Under the pieces are notes generated by a model. It was not told the origin of the DNA and did no database searches. It saw only the letters and a program-made list of their open reading frames with translations. Below, piece by piece: positions 56,500 to 64,000 of a stretch of DNA of 64,000 bases (position 1 is its first letter; the number at the start of each line of letters is the position of its first letter). Made by a program: the position numbers and the translations under genes. The stretch comes from Arabiibacter massiliensis (GTDB lineage Bacteria; Actinomycetota; Coriobacteriia; Coriobacteriales; Eggerthellaceae): NCBI RefSeq assembly GCF_900169505.1, contig NZ_LT827021.1, positions 2,170,001 through 2,234,000 of the forward strand. Reading direction: 5' to 3'.

Positions 56500-56535
56500 T
56501 GTCATCCTGAGCGAGCGAGCGCCCTCGTTGCAGCG
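56500..56535. repeat. Truncated dispersed repeat, copy g
   Basis: GTCATCCTGAGCGAGCGAGC, then the match is lost at the left end of the next element, as if interrupted by it. Confidence 0.6.
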
Positions 56536-56712
56536 GATTTCGCGATTCTTGGCCAGAATTTTCGAAATATGTATCTGGGGATGCCGATCTTGGAAAGGCT
56601 GCTCGCATAATCCCAGGTCAGAAAATCTGAGTGGGCTCTTGCCCTCTGAGAACCCGTGCTTTTGACGTTCCTGAGTACATATTTCGAAAATTGTGCCGGG
56701 AATCGCGAAATC
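56536..56712. repeat. MITE-like element, family 2
   Basis: 177 bp with terminal inverted repeats of about 43 bp (GATTTCGCGATTC and, further in, TTTTCGAAATATGTA). The interior is AT-richer and non-coding. It ends 10 bp from the stop of the pilin-like gene. Confidence 0.75.
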
Positions 56713-56721
56713 GGCTGTTGG

Positions 56722-57528
56722 TCAGGGGGTTTTGATGTACTTGGGATCGATGAGGGCGTAGTTGTTCGGGTAGATGTCCCACGGGCCCAAGTTGTAGACG
56801 AAGACGTAGTAGGAACCTTTGGACTCGAACAGGTCGCCCATTTTGGGAGGCTCGCCGCTCCACTGGCCGTTGACGATATCGCTGTTGTTGAACAGCCTGG
56901 GGGCGTCGGAAATCTTCAGGCAGCCCCCCATCTGGGCAAGGGAAATAGACGGGTCGTCGGCGTAGGTTTGATCGGGGAACACGTACACGCCGGTTTCGTC
57001 GGAGAAGACGGAGCCTCGCGGAATGGTGCCGGTGACGTCGCCCCAGGGATCCGAGGTGATGACGTGCTTGACGCCGTCGCGCTCGACGGTGATGGAGCCG
57101 CCGGTGGGCTGGTCGTCGCCTCCGGTGCCGGGGGTGTCGCCGCCGCCTGTTCCAGGGGTCTCGCCGGGAGTTTCGCCGGAGCCCTCGCCGTAGAAGAAGG
57201 TGATGCGGGTGCCGTTCTCCTCGATGGTGCAGTTGAGGGTTGCGGAAGGATCCTTCTGACCGCGCTGGGGAATGCCGTCGCTCAGGGCCACCTGCACCCA
57301 CTCGGCGGTGGACTTCCTGGTGAAATCGCCGCTGCAATCGGCGAGGCAGACGGTGGTGGCGGCCGCGCGCGCCGAGCGGCAGTTCGCGAGATCGACCGAC
57401 TCCTTCGCGCTCGCAAGCGACGAGGTGAACGTGGGCAGCGCGACCGCCACGAGCACGGAGATGATCGACACTGCGACCAGCAGCTCGGCGACCGTGAAGC
57501 CCTTGGTACTATGTTGGTGTAGTTTCAA
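56722..57528 (-). CDS. Prepilin-like protein with large C-terminal domain, probable TTG start
   Basis: 268 aa. STKG|FTVAELLVAVSIISVLVA is a class III-type prepilin signature (Gly10 at -1, Glu15 at +5). A Gly/Thr/Pro-rich linker (GETPGETPGTGGGDTPGTGG) leads to a C-terminal domain of about 110 residues (GSVFSDETGVYVFPDQTY) of no family I know. No ATG exists between the upstream terminator (57535-57560) and the signal, so TTG 57526-57528 is the likely start, without a visible SD. It may be a minor or adhesin-type pilin. Confidence 0.7.
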   Translation of the reverse strand: MKLHQHSTKGFTVAELLVAVSIISVLVAVALPTFTSSLASAKESVDLANCRSARAAATTVCLADCSGDFTRKSTAEWVQVALSDGIPQRGQKDPSATLNCTIEENGTRITFFYGEGSGETPGETPGTGGGDTPGTGGDDQPTGGSITVERDGVKHVITSDPWGDVTGTIPRGSVFSDETGVYVFPDQTYADDPSISLAQMGGCLKISDAPRLFNNSDIVNGQWSGEPPKMGDLFESKGSYYVFVYNLGPWDIYPNNYALIDPKYIKTP

Positions 57529-57534
57529 GTCGAT

Positions 57535-57560
57535 AAAAAAGCCCCGGCCTGCGCCGGGGC
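57535..57560 (-). terminator. Intrinsic terminator after major pilin gene
   Basis: GCCCCGGC-GCAG-GCCGGGGC then six T on the minus strand. It lies only 7 bp before the presumed TTG of the next gene. Confidence 0.85.
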
Positions 57561-57589
57561 CCTTCGAGATCCTAACTGGAGAACAGCGT

Positions 57590-58045
57590 TTAGTTTCCGC
57601 CGCCGCCGCCCTGAGTAGGGGCAGCCCCACCAAACGTTTGCGCAGGATGACCGTTCCAGGTAGCCATGGCCACTGTCGGCGGCGTGTTCGCCGTCCCGGG
57701 CGTTATAGTAATGCCAGTGATACCGTTGAACTGGTAAGTGTTCGTTGTCCCATCAGCATACGTAACCGTAATGGGCGTGGCCGTGCCGGCCGTGACCGCT
57801 TGCGGAGCCACGGTAAACCCTGTCGATTGTCCATTCCCGCCATTTGTGAGATAATCGGCGCGCATTTCAGCGTAAATAGAGCGAGCGTTCGCTTCGTCGG
57901 TCGCATAGCGGGACTCATCCAGCGAGCTGGTGAACACCGGAATCGCGATCGCGACCAGAACGGCTACGATGGCCACTACGATGAGGAGCTCGGCGATGGT
58001 GAAGCCGTCCTTCTCCTCCCGGATCCTCTTGATCATTTCTTTCAT
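57590..58045 (-). CDS. Type IV major pilin-like prepilin
   Basis: 151 aa. The leader MKEMIKRIREEKDG is followed by the canonical FTIAELLIVVAIVAVLVAIA helix (cleavage after Gly14, Glu19 at +5). The rest is a small, Thr/Gly-rich domain ending in GGGGGN. It is immediately upstream of a strong terminator, which would give abundant short transcripts, as expected for a major pilin. Confidence 0.9.
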   Translation of the reverse strand: MKEMIKRIREEKDGFTIAELLIVVAIVAVLVAIAIPVFTSSLDESRYATDEANARSIYAEMRADYLTNGGNGQSTGFTVAPQAVTAGTATPITVTYADGTTNTYQFNGITGITITPGTANTPPTVAMATWNGHPAQTFGGAAPTQGGGGGN

Positions 58046-58131
58046 GCGGGCCTCCTTTCAGAAGCCTCACGGCTTCCGGGTCCGGTCGTAGAATCACGGC
58101 CGATCTTGTCTTCGTCCACCGAACCCTCGGA

Positions 58132-59343
58132 CTACATTCCCGAGTAGATGGAAAACATGGCTAAGTATAACGCAATCACTATGTAACCGGCAAACACCGC
58201 GATGAAAATTAAAATGGCCGGTTCCAGCTTCGACAGGGCCTTTTGCGTGGCCCGGTCCGTCTCGTCGTCGTAGAACGCGCCCATGGTGGCAAGCGTCTCC
58301 TCAAGCGCGCCCGTCTCCTCGCCCACGCTGGCCATCTCCACGAGCGGGCCGGGCAGCGCGGGCACGGCCTCCATGCACTCGCCCAGGCGCTTGCCCTCCT
58401 CAAGCTTGGCCGTCATCTTGGCAACACTGCTGCTGATCAGGTAATTGTCCAGCACCTTCGCCGTGATGTCCACGGCGCGCGTCATATGCAGGCCCGATCC
58501 CAAAAGCGTCGACATGGTGTTGGCGTACTGCGCGGCGTTGGAAAATCGCACGATGTTGCCCAGAATCGGCAGCTTCAGCTTGAACCCGGCCCACGCCAAA
58601 CGGCCGCGCTCCGTCTTCGTCCACAGCTTCAGCCCCAGCACCACGGCCGCCAGAACCAGCACGATCCACAGGATGTTGGCAGCCATGAAATCGCTCGCAT
58701 CAATCAAAACTTGAGTGATGGCGGGCATCTCGGAGTCGTAGCTGGAAAGGATGTCCTTGAACGTGGGGATGACGGCCACCATGACCACCGCCACCACCAC
58801 GACGGCCAGCACCATGACGAACGCCGGGTACGTGAGGGCCTGGGCCACTTTCGCCTTGGTCTTGCTGGTCTTGTCGTAATACTTGTGCAGCGTCTTGAAG
58901 CTCTCGTCCAGCGTGCCGGCCATCTCGCCGGCGCGGATGGTCTCGTAGAACAGCACCGGGAGCTTGGCGCCGCCCTTGTTCTCGAAGCTGGTGGCCAGGC
59001 TGTGGCCGGCCGCCACGTCCTCGGCCACCTCGGCCAGGATGGCCTTCAGCCCCTTGTCGGACGTCTGCTCGCACACCAGCTCCACGCAGCGGCCCATGCT
59101 CATGCCGGCCGTGATGATGGTGGAGAACTGCGAGCACATGATGGCGATGACCTTGGGCTTGATGCGCCCCGACCCCACCTCCATCTTGAGGAAGTTCGGC
59201 GTTTCCTTCACCGGCGCGATCTTGCTGACCACGCGGCACGTGGCGCGCGCCTTCTCGAGCGCCTCGAACTCGTCGAAGGCCTCCACCACGCCGTTGACGC
59301 GCTGGCCGGAAAGCGAGGTTCCCTCATATCTGAATACTGCCAC
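58132..59343 (-). CDS. pilC: PilC-type inner-membrane platform protein (T2SS F family)
   Basis: 403 aa. It contains two T2SSF repeats (AIMCSQFSTIITAGMSMGRC; FSNAAQYANTMSTLLGSGLH), each followed by membrane helices, and the end VFAGYIVIALYLAMFSIYSGM. PilC is the membrane platform on which PilB and PilT act. The N-terminal RYEGTSLSGQRVNGVVEAFD is the usual PilC opening. It starts 12 bp after pilT. Confidence 0.95.
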   Translation of the reverse strand: MAVFRYEGTSLSGQRVNGVVEAFDEFEALEKARATCRVVSKIAPVKETPNFLKMEVGSGRIKPKVIAIMCSQFSTIITAGMSMGRCVELVCEQTSDKGLKAILAEVAEDVAAGHSLATSFENKGGAKLPVLFYETIRAGEMAGTLDESFKTLHKYYDKTSKTKAKVAQALTYPAFVMVLAVVVVAVVMVAVIPTFKDILSSYDSEMPAITQVLIDASDFMAANILWIVLVLAAVVLGLKLWTKTERGRLAWAGFKLKLPILGNIVRFSNAAQYANTMSTLLGSGLHMTRAVDITAKVLDNYLISSSVAKMTAKLEEGKRLGECMEAVPALPGPLVEMASVGEETGALEETLATMGAFYDDETDRATQKALSKLEPAILIFIAVFAGYIVIALYLAMFSIYSGM

Positions 59344-59355
59344 GGTTCAGCCTTT

Positions 59356-60414
59356 CTAGAAACGGCCGGTGTTCTTGGTCACGTAATCGATGTCGTGGGC
59401 GGCGTCGATGGCCGTCTGCGCCTCGATGACGCCGCGCCGGAACAGGTCGATGAGCGCGTTGTCCATGGTGATGGAGCCCACGGCCGCCGAGGTGGCCAGC
59501 GCGTTGGCGATCTGGGGCGTCTTGCCCTCGCGGATGAGGTTGCGGATGGCGGGCGTCACCATCATGAGCTCGGCCGCCAGCACGCGCCCCCCGCCGCGGC
59601 GGCGCACGAGCTGCTGGCTGAGCACCGCGTGCAGGCACGTGGACACCTGCATGCGGATCTGGCGCTGCTGCCCCTCGGGGAACACGTCCACCATGCGGTC
59701 CACCGAATCGGCCGCCGACTTCGTGTGCAGCGTGGCCAGCACGAGGTGCCCCGTCTCGGCGGCGGTGAGCGCCGTCTCGATGGTGCGCAGATCGCGCATC
59801 TCGCCGATGAGGATGACGTCGGGGTCCTCGCGCAGCACGGCGCGCAGGGCGTCGGCGTAGCTTGCGGTGTCGGTGCCCACCTCGCGCTGGTTGATGACGC
59901 AGCGGTCGGGCGTGTGCACGTACTCGATGGGGTCCTCGAGCGTGATGATGTGGTCGGCGCGCGTGCGGTTGATCTGGTCGAGCAGGGCCGCCATGGTGGT
60001 GGACTTGCCCGAGCCCGTTTCGCCCGTGACCAGGATGATGCCGCGCTGCAGCCGCGGGAAGTCGAGCACCGCCGGGGGAAGCCCCAGGCTGTCGAGCGGC
60101 GGGATGACGTCGGACAGCAGGCGCAGCGCGGCGCTCACGCTGCCCTTCTGGCGGAAGAGGTTCACGCGGACGCGGATGCCGCCCACCGTGAGCGCCAGGT
60201 CCAGCTCGCCGATGCGCTTGATGGCGTCGTAGCCGCTGCCGGCCAGCTCGCGGGCGTAGCGCTCGCACTGCTCGTCGTCGAGCGGCTCGCAGCCGGGCAT
60301 GTCCAGCAGCGCGCCGTCGATGCGGTACTTCGGCGGCAGGCCGCTCACCAGATGGATGTCGGAGGCGTTGTCGGCGTGCGCCTGGGCCACGAGCTCTGCA
60401 ACGGATTTCGTCAT
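59356..60414 (-). CDS. pilT: Type IV pilus retraction ATPase PilT
   Basis: 352 aa. Walker A GETGSGKST (131-139), Asp box ITLEDPIEY, Walker B ILIGEMRDLRTIE, His box HLVLATLHT, and the PilT-specific AIRNLIREGKTPQI motif. The N-terminal PAS-like domain begins SDIHLVSGLPPKYRIDG. It powers pilus retraction and twitching. It follows pilB by 9 bp. Confidence 0.96.
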   Translation of the reverse strand: MTKSVAELVAQAHADNASDIHLVSGLPPKYRIDGALLDMPGCEPLDDEQCERYARELAGSGYDAIKRIGELDLALTVGGIRVRVNLFRQKGSVSAALRLLSDVIPPLDSLGLPPAVLDFPRLQRGIILVTGETGSGKSTTMAALLDQINRTRADHIITLEDPIEYVHTPDRCVINQREVGTDTASYADALRAVLREDPDVILIGEMRDLRTIETALTAAETGHLVLATLHTKSAADSVDRMVDVFPEGQQRQIRMQVSTCLHAVLSQQLVRRRGGGRVLAAELMMVTPAIRNLIREGKTPQIANALATSAAVGSITMDNALIDLFRRGVIEAQTAIDAAHDIDYVTKNTGRF

Positions 60415-60423
60415 GGGGCGCTC

Positions 60424-62130
60424 CTACTCGAGGGAGTTGATGGTGCGGGCGGCTTCCTCCACCGTGGTCACGCCGTCGTGCACGAGCTGGATGCAGCTGG
60501 CGGAAAGCGGCGTGAAATCGGCCTGCGCGAGGATGGCGCGTATCTCCTCGCGGTTGGCCGAATCGGCGATGGCGCGGCGCAGCGTGGCGTCGATGACCAG
60601 GATCTCGAACACGGCGGTGCGCCCGCGGTAGCCGGTGTGGAAGCACATCGGGCAGCCCTTGCCGCGGAAGTAGCGGGTGCCGTCGCCCGAGCGCAGGCCG
60701 ATGGCCTCCAGCTCCTCGGCCGCGGGCTCGTACTCCTCGCGGCAGTGCGGGCAGATGCGGCGCACGAGGCGCTGGCTGATGATGCCGCGCAGGCCCGACG
60801 AGATGAGGTAGGGCTCCACGCCGATGTCCATAAGGCGATCGATGGTGGACAGCGCGTCGTAGGTGTGGATGGTGGAGAGCACCAGGTGGCCGGTGATGGC
60901 GGCGCGCATGGCTATCTCGGCCGTCTCGCCGTCGCGGATCTCGCCCACCGCCACGATGTCGGGGTCCTGGCGCAGGATGGAGCGCAGGCCGCTGGAGAAC
61001 GTGAGGCCCGTCTTCTCGTTGATCTGCACCTGGTTGGTGCCGTCGATGTTGTACTCCACCGGGTCCTCGAGCGTGATGAGCTTCACCTGCTCGGTGTTGA
61101 GCGCGCGGATCATCGTGTACATGGTGGACGACTTGCCCGAGCCGGTGGGCCCGGCGATGAGCACCACGCCGTTGTTGGAGTGGATGAGCCTCTCGTACAC
61201 TTCCAGGTTCTCGCCGTACAGGCCGATGCCCTTCGGGTCGAGCAGCTGCGTGCTCTTGTCCAGCAGGCGCACCACCACCGACTCGCCGTAGATGGTGGGC
61301 AGCGTGGACAGGCGCAGGTCGATGTCGCGGCTCTTGATGCGCACGTTGGCGCGGCCGTCCTGCGGCACGCGGCGCTCGGCGATGTTCATGCCGCCCATGA
61401 TCTTGAGGCGCGAGATGACGCTGCCCTGCAGCTCGCGCGGCACGGTGAGCACGTTGCGCATGAGGCCGTCGATACGCATCCGCACCTGGAGGTCGCCCTC
61501 GCGCGGCTCGAGGTGCACGTCGGAGGCGCGCTCGGTGGCGGCGCGCTCGATGATGGAGTTCACCAGGCGGATGGTGGGCGCGCTCTGGGCGTCGTCCTCG
61601 CTGTCGAGCGAGGTGGCCACGAAGCGCGCGTCGGCGGCCTCCCCGCCGGCGGAGGCGGCGGTGGCCTCGTTGCGCATGTCCTCGATGGCGCGGGCGGCGC
61701 CCTCGTTGCCGTAGAGCTGCATGACGGCGCGCTCGATGGCGATCTTGGTGGACACCATGGGGATGATGCGCCGGCGGGCGGCCGCGCGCGCCTCCTCCTG
61801 GGCGATGAGGTTCATGGGGTCGCTCATGGCCAGGTACACGTCGTCGGGCGTGACGCGCACGGGCACCATGTTGTACTTCTTCGCCAGGCTCTTCGGGATG
61901 ACGTTGGTGAGCTCGGTGGGCAGGATAACGTTGGACAGGTCGATGAAATCGATGCCCAGCTGCATGCAGAGAACGTCGATGAGCTCCTTCTCGGTGATGT
62001 AGCCGGAGTCGATGAGCACCTCGCCCAGGCGCTTGCCGCTGTCTTTCTGCAGGCCGAGGGCGGTGTTCAGCTGGCCCGTGGTGATGTAGCCGCTTTCGAG
62101 GAGCATATCGCCCAGTCGCTTGTACGCCAT
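60424..62130 (-). CDS. pilB: Type IV pilus extension ATPase PilB with c-di-GMP-binding MshEN domain
   Basis: 568 aa. The N-terminal tandem motif is at residues 5-28 (RLGDMLLESGYITTGQLNTA...) and 34-57 (RLGEVLIDSGYITEKELIDV...), with a 5-residue spacer, which is exactly the MshEN consensus for c-di-GMP. Further on are Walker A GPTGSGKSSTM, Asp box LITLEDPVEYN, Walker B VAVGEIRDGETAE, and zinc cysteines (CPHC ... CPMC). It drives pilus assembly on PilC. Confidence 0.96.
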   Translation of the reverse strand: MAYKRLGDMLLESGYITTGQLNTALGLQKDSGKRLGEVLIDSGYITEKELIDVLCMQLGIDFIDLSNVILPTELTNVIPKSLAKKYNMVPVRVTPDDVYLAMSDPMNLIAQEEARAAARRRIIPMVSTKIAIERAVMQLYGNEGAARAIEDMRNEATAASAGGEAADARFVATSLDSEDDAQSAPTIRLVNSIIERAATERASDVHLEPREGDLQVRMRIDGLMRNVLTVPRELQGSVISRLKIMGGMNIAERRVPQDGRANVRIKSRDIDLRLSTLPTIYGESVVVRLLDKSTQLLDPKGIGLYGENLEVYERLIHSNNGVVLIAGPTGSGKSSTMYTMIRALNTEQVKLITLEDPVEYNIDGTNQVQINEKTGLTFSSGLRSILRQDPDIVAVGEIRDGETAEIAMRAAITGHLVLSTIHTYDALSTIDRLMDIGVEPYLISSGLRGIISQRLVRRICPHCREEYEPAAEELEAIGLRSGDGTRYFRGKGCPMCFHTGYRGRTAVFEILVIDATLRRAIADSANREEIRAILAQADFTPLSASCIQLVHDGVTTVEEAARTINSLE

Positions 62131-62145
62131 GCGAGGGATCCTTTC

Positions 62146-62721
62146 CTACCAGGTGTTGATCGAGCGGACGGTGATGCTTTCGGATTGCAGCGGGCGGCTG
62201 CCGCCCGTGACGGTGATCGCGAACGTCCACGTTCCGTTATTGTAAGCCAGGTTGGAGAGCGTGGCGACGAGCTTGTTGCCACCGCTGATGCCGGCCGCCG
62301 TGTCGACGAGGGGAAGCGGGACGGGATCGCCCAGCCGGACGTCCTGCTGCGGGTCCTTGCCGTCGGGCGCGGTCATGCCGTACAGGGTGACCGCGTTGCC
62401 TTTTTCGGCGTTGTTGCCCAGGTAGAGGCGCGTGTCGCGGTTCGTACTGCTAAACACGATCCGGTCCGGGTCGGTCGCGTTCACGTCGTAGGCGAAGCGC
62501 AGCTCGTCGGCGACGGCGGTCACGGCGTTGTTGAGCACGGCCTGCTCGTCGCTGTGGCCGCGGATGTCGCCGTAGGCGTTCACGGCCACGCCGATGCCTG
62601 CGGCGATGGCCAGCGTGAGCAGGCCCACCAGCACGACGGTGGCCAGCACCTCGCCGAGGGTGAAGCCGTCGGACGCGCCGAGGCGCGCGCGGGCGCGGCT
62701 GCTGAGAGAGGCGTGCTCCAT
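62146..62721 (-). CDS. Minor pilin/pseudopilin
   Basis: 191 aa. After a leader of 19 residues, SDG|FTLGEVLATVVLVGLLTLA shows the prepilin cleavage motif (Gly19, Glu24). The C-terminal domain (YDVNATDPDRIVFSSTNRDT) is of PilW/GspJ-like size, but no specific family is recognised. ATG 62721 follows the previous stop as TAG-C-ATG. It is likely part of the pilus tip or priming complex. Confidence 0.85.
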   Translation of the reverse strand: MEHASLSSRARARLGASDGFTLGEVLATVVLVGLLTLAIAAGIGVAVNAYGDIRGHSDEQAVLNNAVTAVADELRFAYDVNATDPDRIVFSSTNRDTRLYLGNNAEKGNAVTLYGMTAPDGKDPQQDVRLGDPVPLPLVDTAAGISGGNKLVATLSNLAYNNGTWTFAITVTGGSRPLQSESITVRSINTW

Positions 62722-62722
62722 G

Positions 62723-63094
62723 CTAGGCACCTCCCGACGCGTTCGCGAAGTCGGGCAGCAGGTAGCGGGTGAACGTGTAGGCGGTTCCATCGGCAGCGCT
62801 GGGCGTTGAGGTGGTCATGAGCACGTCGAACGTGGCGGTAGGCCCGGTCACGCTGGCGCCGGTTCCCATGACGGGCGCGATGGAGACGGTCGCGCCGCCT
62901 GAGGGGGCCGTCCCGTCCACGGCTGAGAGCTGCCCGTAGGTGGACGTGGTGCGGTCGACGCTTGTCAGGCTCGTGTTCGTGGCCACGCCGATCATCGCGG
63001 CGAACAGCACCGTGGCAAGCCCTACGATGAGCACGCCCACCAGCACCTCGGAGATGGTCTCGCCCGCTTCGGATTTCAGCCGTTCCCGTATCAT
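62723..63094 (-). CDS. Minor pilin/pseudopilin (PilV-like)
   Basis: 123 aa. The signature is SEAG|ETISEVLVGVLIVGLATV, with Gly11 at -1, Glu at +1 instead of Phe, and Glu16 at +5. The domain after the helix is short. It overlaps the upstream PilX-like gene (ATGA, 63091-63094). Confidence 0.82.
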   Translation of the reverse strand: MIRERLKSEAGETISEVLVGVLIVGLATVLFAAMIGVATNTSLTSVDRTTSTYGQLSAVDGTAPSGGATVSIAPVMGTGASVTGPTATFDVLMTTSTPSAADGTAYTFTRYLLPDFANASGGA

Positions 63095-63744
63095 GCGCCC
63101 GCACCCCCTTCGGCTTGGAGGGGCTTGCCGATGATGGCGCGCTCCCAGGTGACGCGCTCGGGCGTCTTCTCGTCCACGCCGTAGAGCAGCGCGGCGGGGA
63201 TGTCGAGCGTGACGCGGTATTCGCCGACGGGCTCGGTGTACTCCTCGGGCCGCAGCGTGAAATGCAGCGAGTAGTCTGCCTTCATGGTGGCCGTCACCTG
63301 CACCTTGAGCACGCTCTGACGCACCGGGTCGGAATCGGCGCCGAACGACACGGAGAACGTGGACGTGGGGGCCGCGCCGCCCGTGGCCTGCCGCGTCATG
63401 GTTGCCAACCACTGCTCGAGCGCCGCCTTGTCCTTCTGGCCGGCCGGGTGCCGAAGGGCGCACGTCCATTCGCGGTTGGGCTCCGCGCCCGAGGACGAGC
63501 ATGTGCCATCCACGATGCTGTCGCGCAGAAGCTCGGCCGCCGACGTCACGGAGTAGTACGCCTGCTGGCTTCGCTCGAGCGCGACCAGCTGGCCGGTGGT
63601 GACCGTGGCGGCCGTGAGCACGACGGCGCCCACCACCGCGCACACGAGGAAGTAGAACAGCGCGAGCAGGATGGACGCCCCGCGCTCGTCGCAGAGCGCG
63701 GGGCGGGAGCTGGCCGCAGGCGATATGTCGGGCATGCGCTTCAT
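63091..63744 (-). CDS. PilX-like pilus accessory protein
   Basis: 217 aa. CDERGASILLALFYFLVCAV is a TadE/PilX-type N-terminal helix without the Glu+5 prepilin signature, followed by a mainly beta-strand extracytoplasmic region (FSVSFGADSDPVRQSVLKVQ). It is chosen to start at MKRMPDIS (63744). By position it belongs with the minor pilins 62146-63094. Confidence 0.75.
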   Translation of the reverse strand: MKRMPDISPAASSRPALCDERGASILLALFYFLVCAVVGAVVLTAATVTTGQLVALERSQQAYYSVTSAAELLRDSIVDGTCSSSGAEPNREWTCALRHPAGQKDKAALEQWLATMTRQATGGAAPTSTFSVSFGADSDPVRQSVLKVQVTATMKADYSLHFTLRPEEYTEPVGEYRVTLDIPAALLYGVDEKTPERVTWERAIIGKPLQAEGGAGA

Positions 63745-63748
63745 GGCC

Positions 63749-64000
63749 CTATGGTACCGCAACCGTCTGGTAGTACACCGTGTTGCCCAGGCGGATCTCG
63801 TACTCGTAGGTGCCGGAGGCCGGGTGGTCGGTCACGGTGAACTTGGTGTGGCCGCTGTTGCCTTGGGACTCGCGCGTCACCGTCCCGCCGAGGGTGGTGA
63901 TGTCCACCGCCGCGTACTCGCTGCCGGCGGGGCGGCGCAGCACCCGCATCTCGGCGTCGGAGTTGATGTTGTTCTTCTTGTCGCCCTTGAGCGTGATCAT
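63749..64000 (-). CDS. C-terminal end of an unidentified pilus-locus protein (runs off window)
   Basis: 83 residues to the window edge. The visible part (KFTVTDHPASGTYEYEIRLG) looks like an extracytoplasmic beta-rich domain. The Met at the very edge is probably internal. The stop is 4 bp from the PilX-like gene, so it is upstream in the same operon. Identity cannot be determined. Confidence 0.6.
   Translation of the reverse strand: MITLKGDKKNNINSDAEMRVLRRPAGSEYAAVDITTLGGTVTRESQGNSGHTKFTVTDHPASGTYEYEIRLGNTVYYQTVAVP

Noticed and set aside
58243..62772. Very long plus-strand open frame (about 1500 codons) opposite the pilus genes
   Set aside because: It is antisense to pilC, pilT and pilB, and its translation is His/Arg/Ala-rich low-complexity sequence, the usual shadow of GC-rich genes. 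Similar frames opposite 1994-6549, 8037-10483 and 14397-17348 are rejected for the same reason.

Overview
The window is a GC-rich bacterial chromosome segment that fits the Eggerthellaceae (Coriobacteriia, probably Eggerthella or a close relative). The evidence is a DMSO-reductase-type respiratory operon beside a 12-TM LuxR regulator, an unusual wealth of membrane sensor proteins, IorAB, and very high GC3 in every housekeeping gene. The assignment is inferred from gene content, without a database comparison.

Layout. 0-2.5 kb: start of exodeoxyribonuclease III, an AlbA_2/Schlafen-type ATP-binding regulator and rlmH. 2.5-10.4 kb (minus strand): a signalling block of Hpt, REC-HD-GYP, hybrid histidine kinase and an orphan solute-binding lipoprotein, preceded by two membrane GGDEF proteins. 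10.5-19 kb: a molybdopterin oxidoreductase operon (catalytic, Fe-S and membrane subunits, TorD chaperone, NapG- and NapH-like proteins) with a LuxR regulator. 19.3-21.1 kb: glycine riboswitch and AGCS symporter. 21.4-31.1 kb: kinases, transporter, DUF2207/LemA, hybrid kinase, ispE, tadA and two tRNA-Ser genes. 31.3-33.2 kb: an AT-rich insert with a DUF3644 gene. 33-37.7 kb: citrate synthase and an osmoprotectant-type ABC importer. 37.8-41.2 kb: two LytS-like kinases, one catalytically degenerate, and a response regulator. 41.3-47.4 kb: iorAB, MFS, purE, TetR, tatA. 47.6-50.4 kb: tRNA-Phe and a periplasmic-sensing diguanylate cyclase. 50.4-64 kb: a type IV pilus locus (pilO, N, M, D, pseudopilins, pilin, C, T, B) interrupted by an AbiE-like toxin-antitoxin pair.

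Common themes. Cyclic-di-GMP turnover (three GGDEF proteins, one HD-GYP) shares the window with a PilB that carries a textbook tandem MshEN c-di-GMP-binding motif, so second-messenger control of pilus extension is a reasonable inference. Non-coding DNA is rich in repeats. One family (core GGATCCTTCGACTC ... CTCAGGATGACA) occurs at seven loci and is read in frame as part of two proteins, the importer ATPase N-terminus and the IorA C-terminus. There are also two MITE-like families, several long palindromes, and nine parS-like sites (GTTTCACGTGAAAC), six of them in 4 kb around iorAB, which hints at an origin-proximal position.
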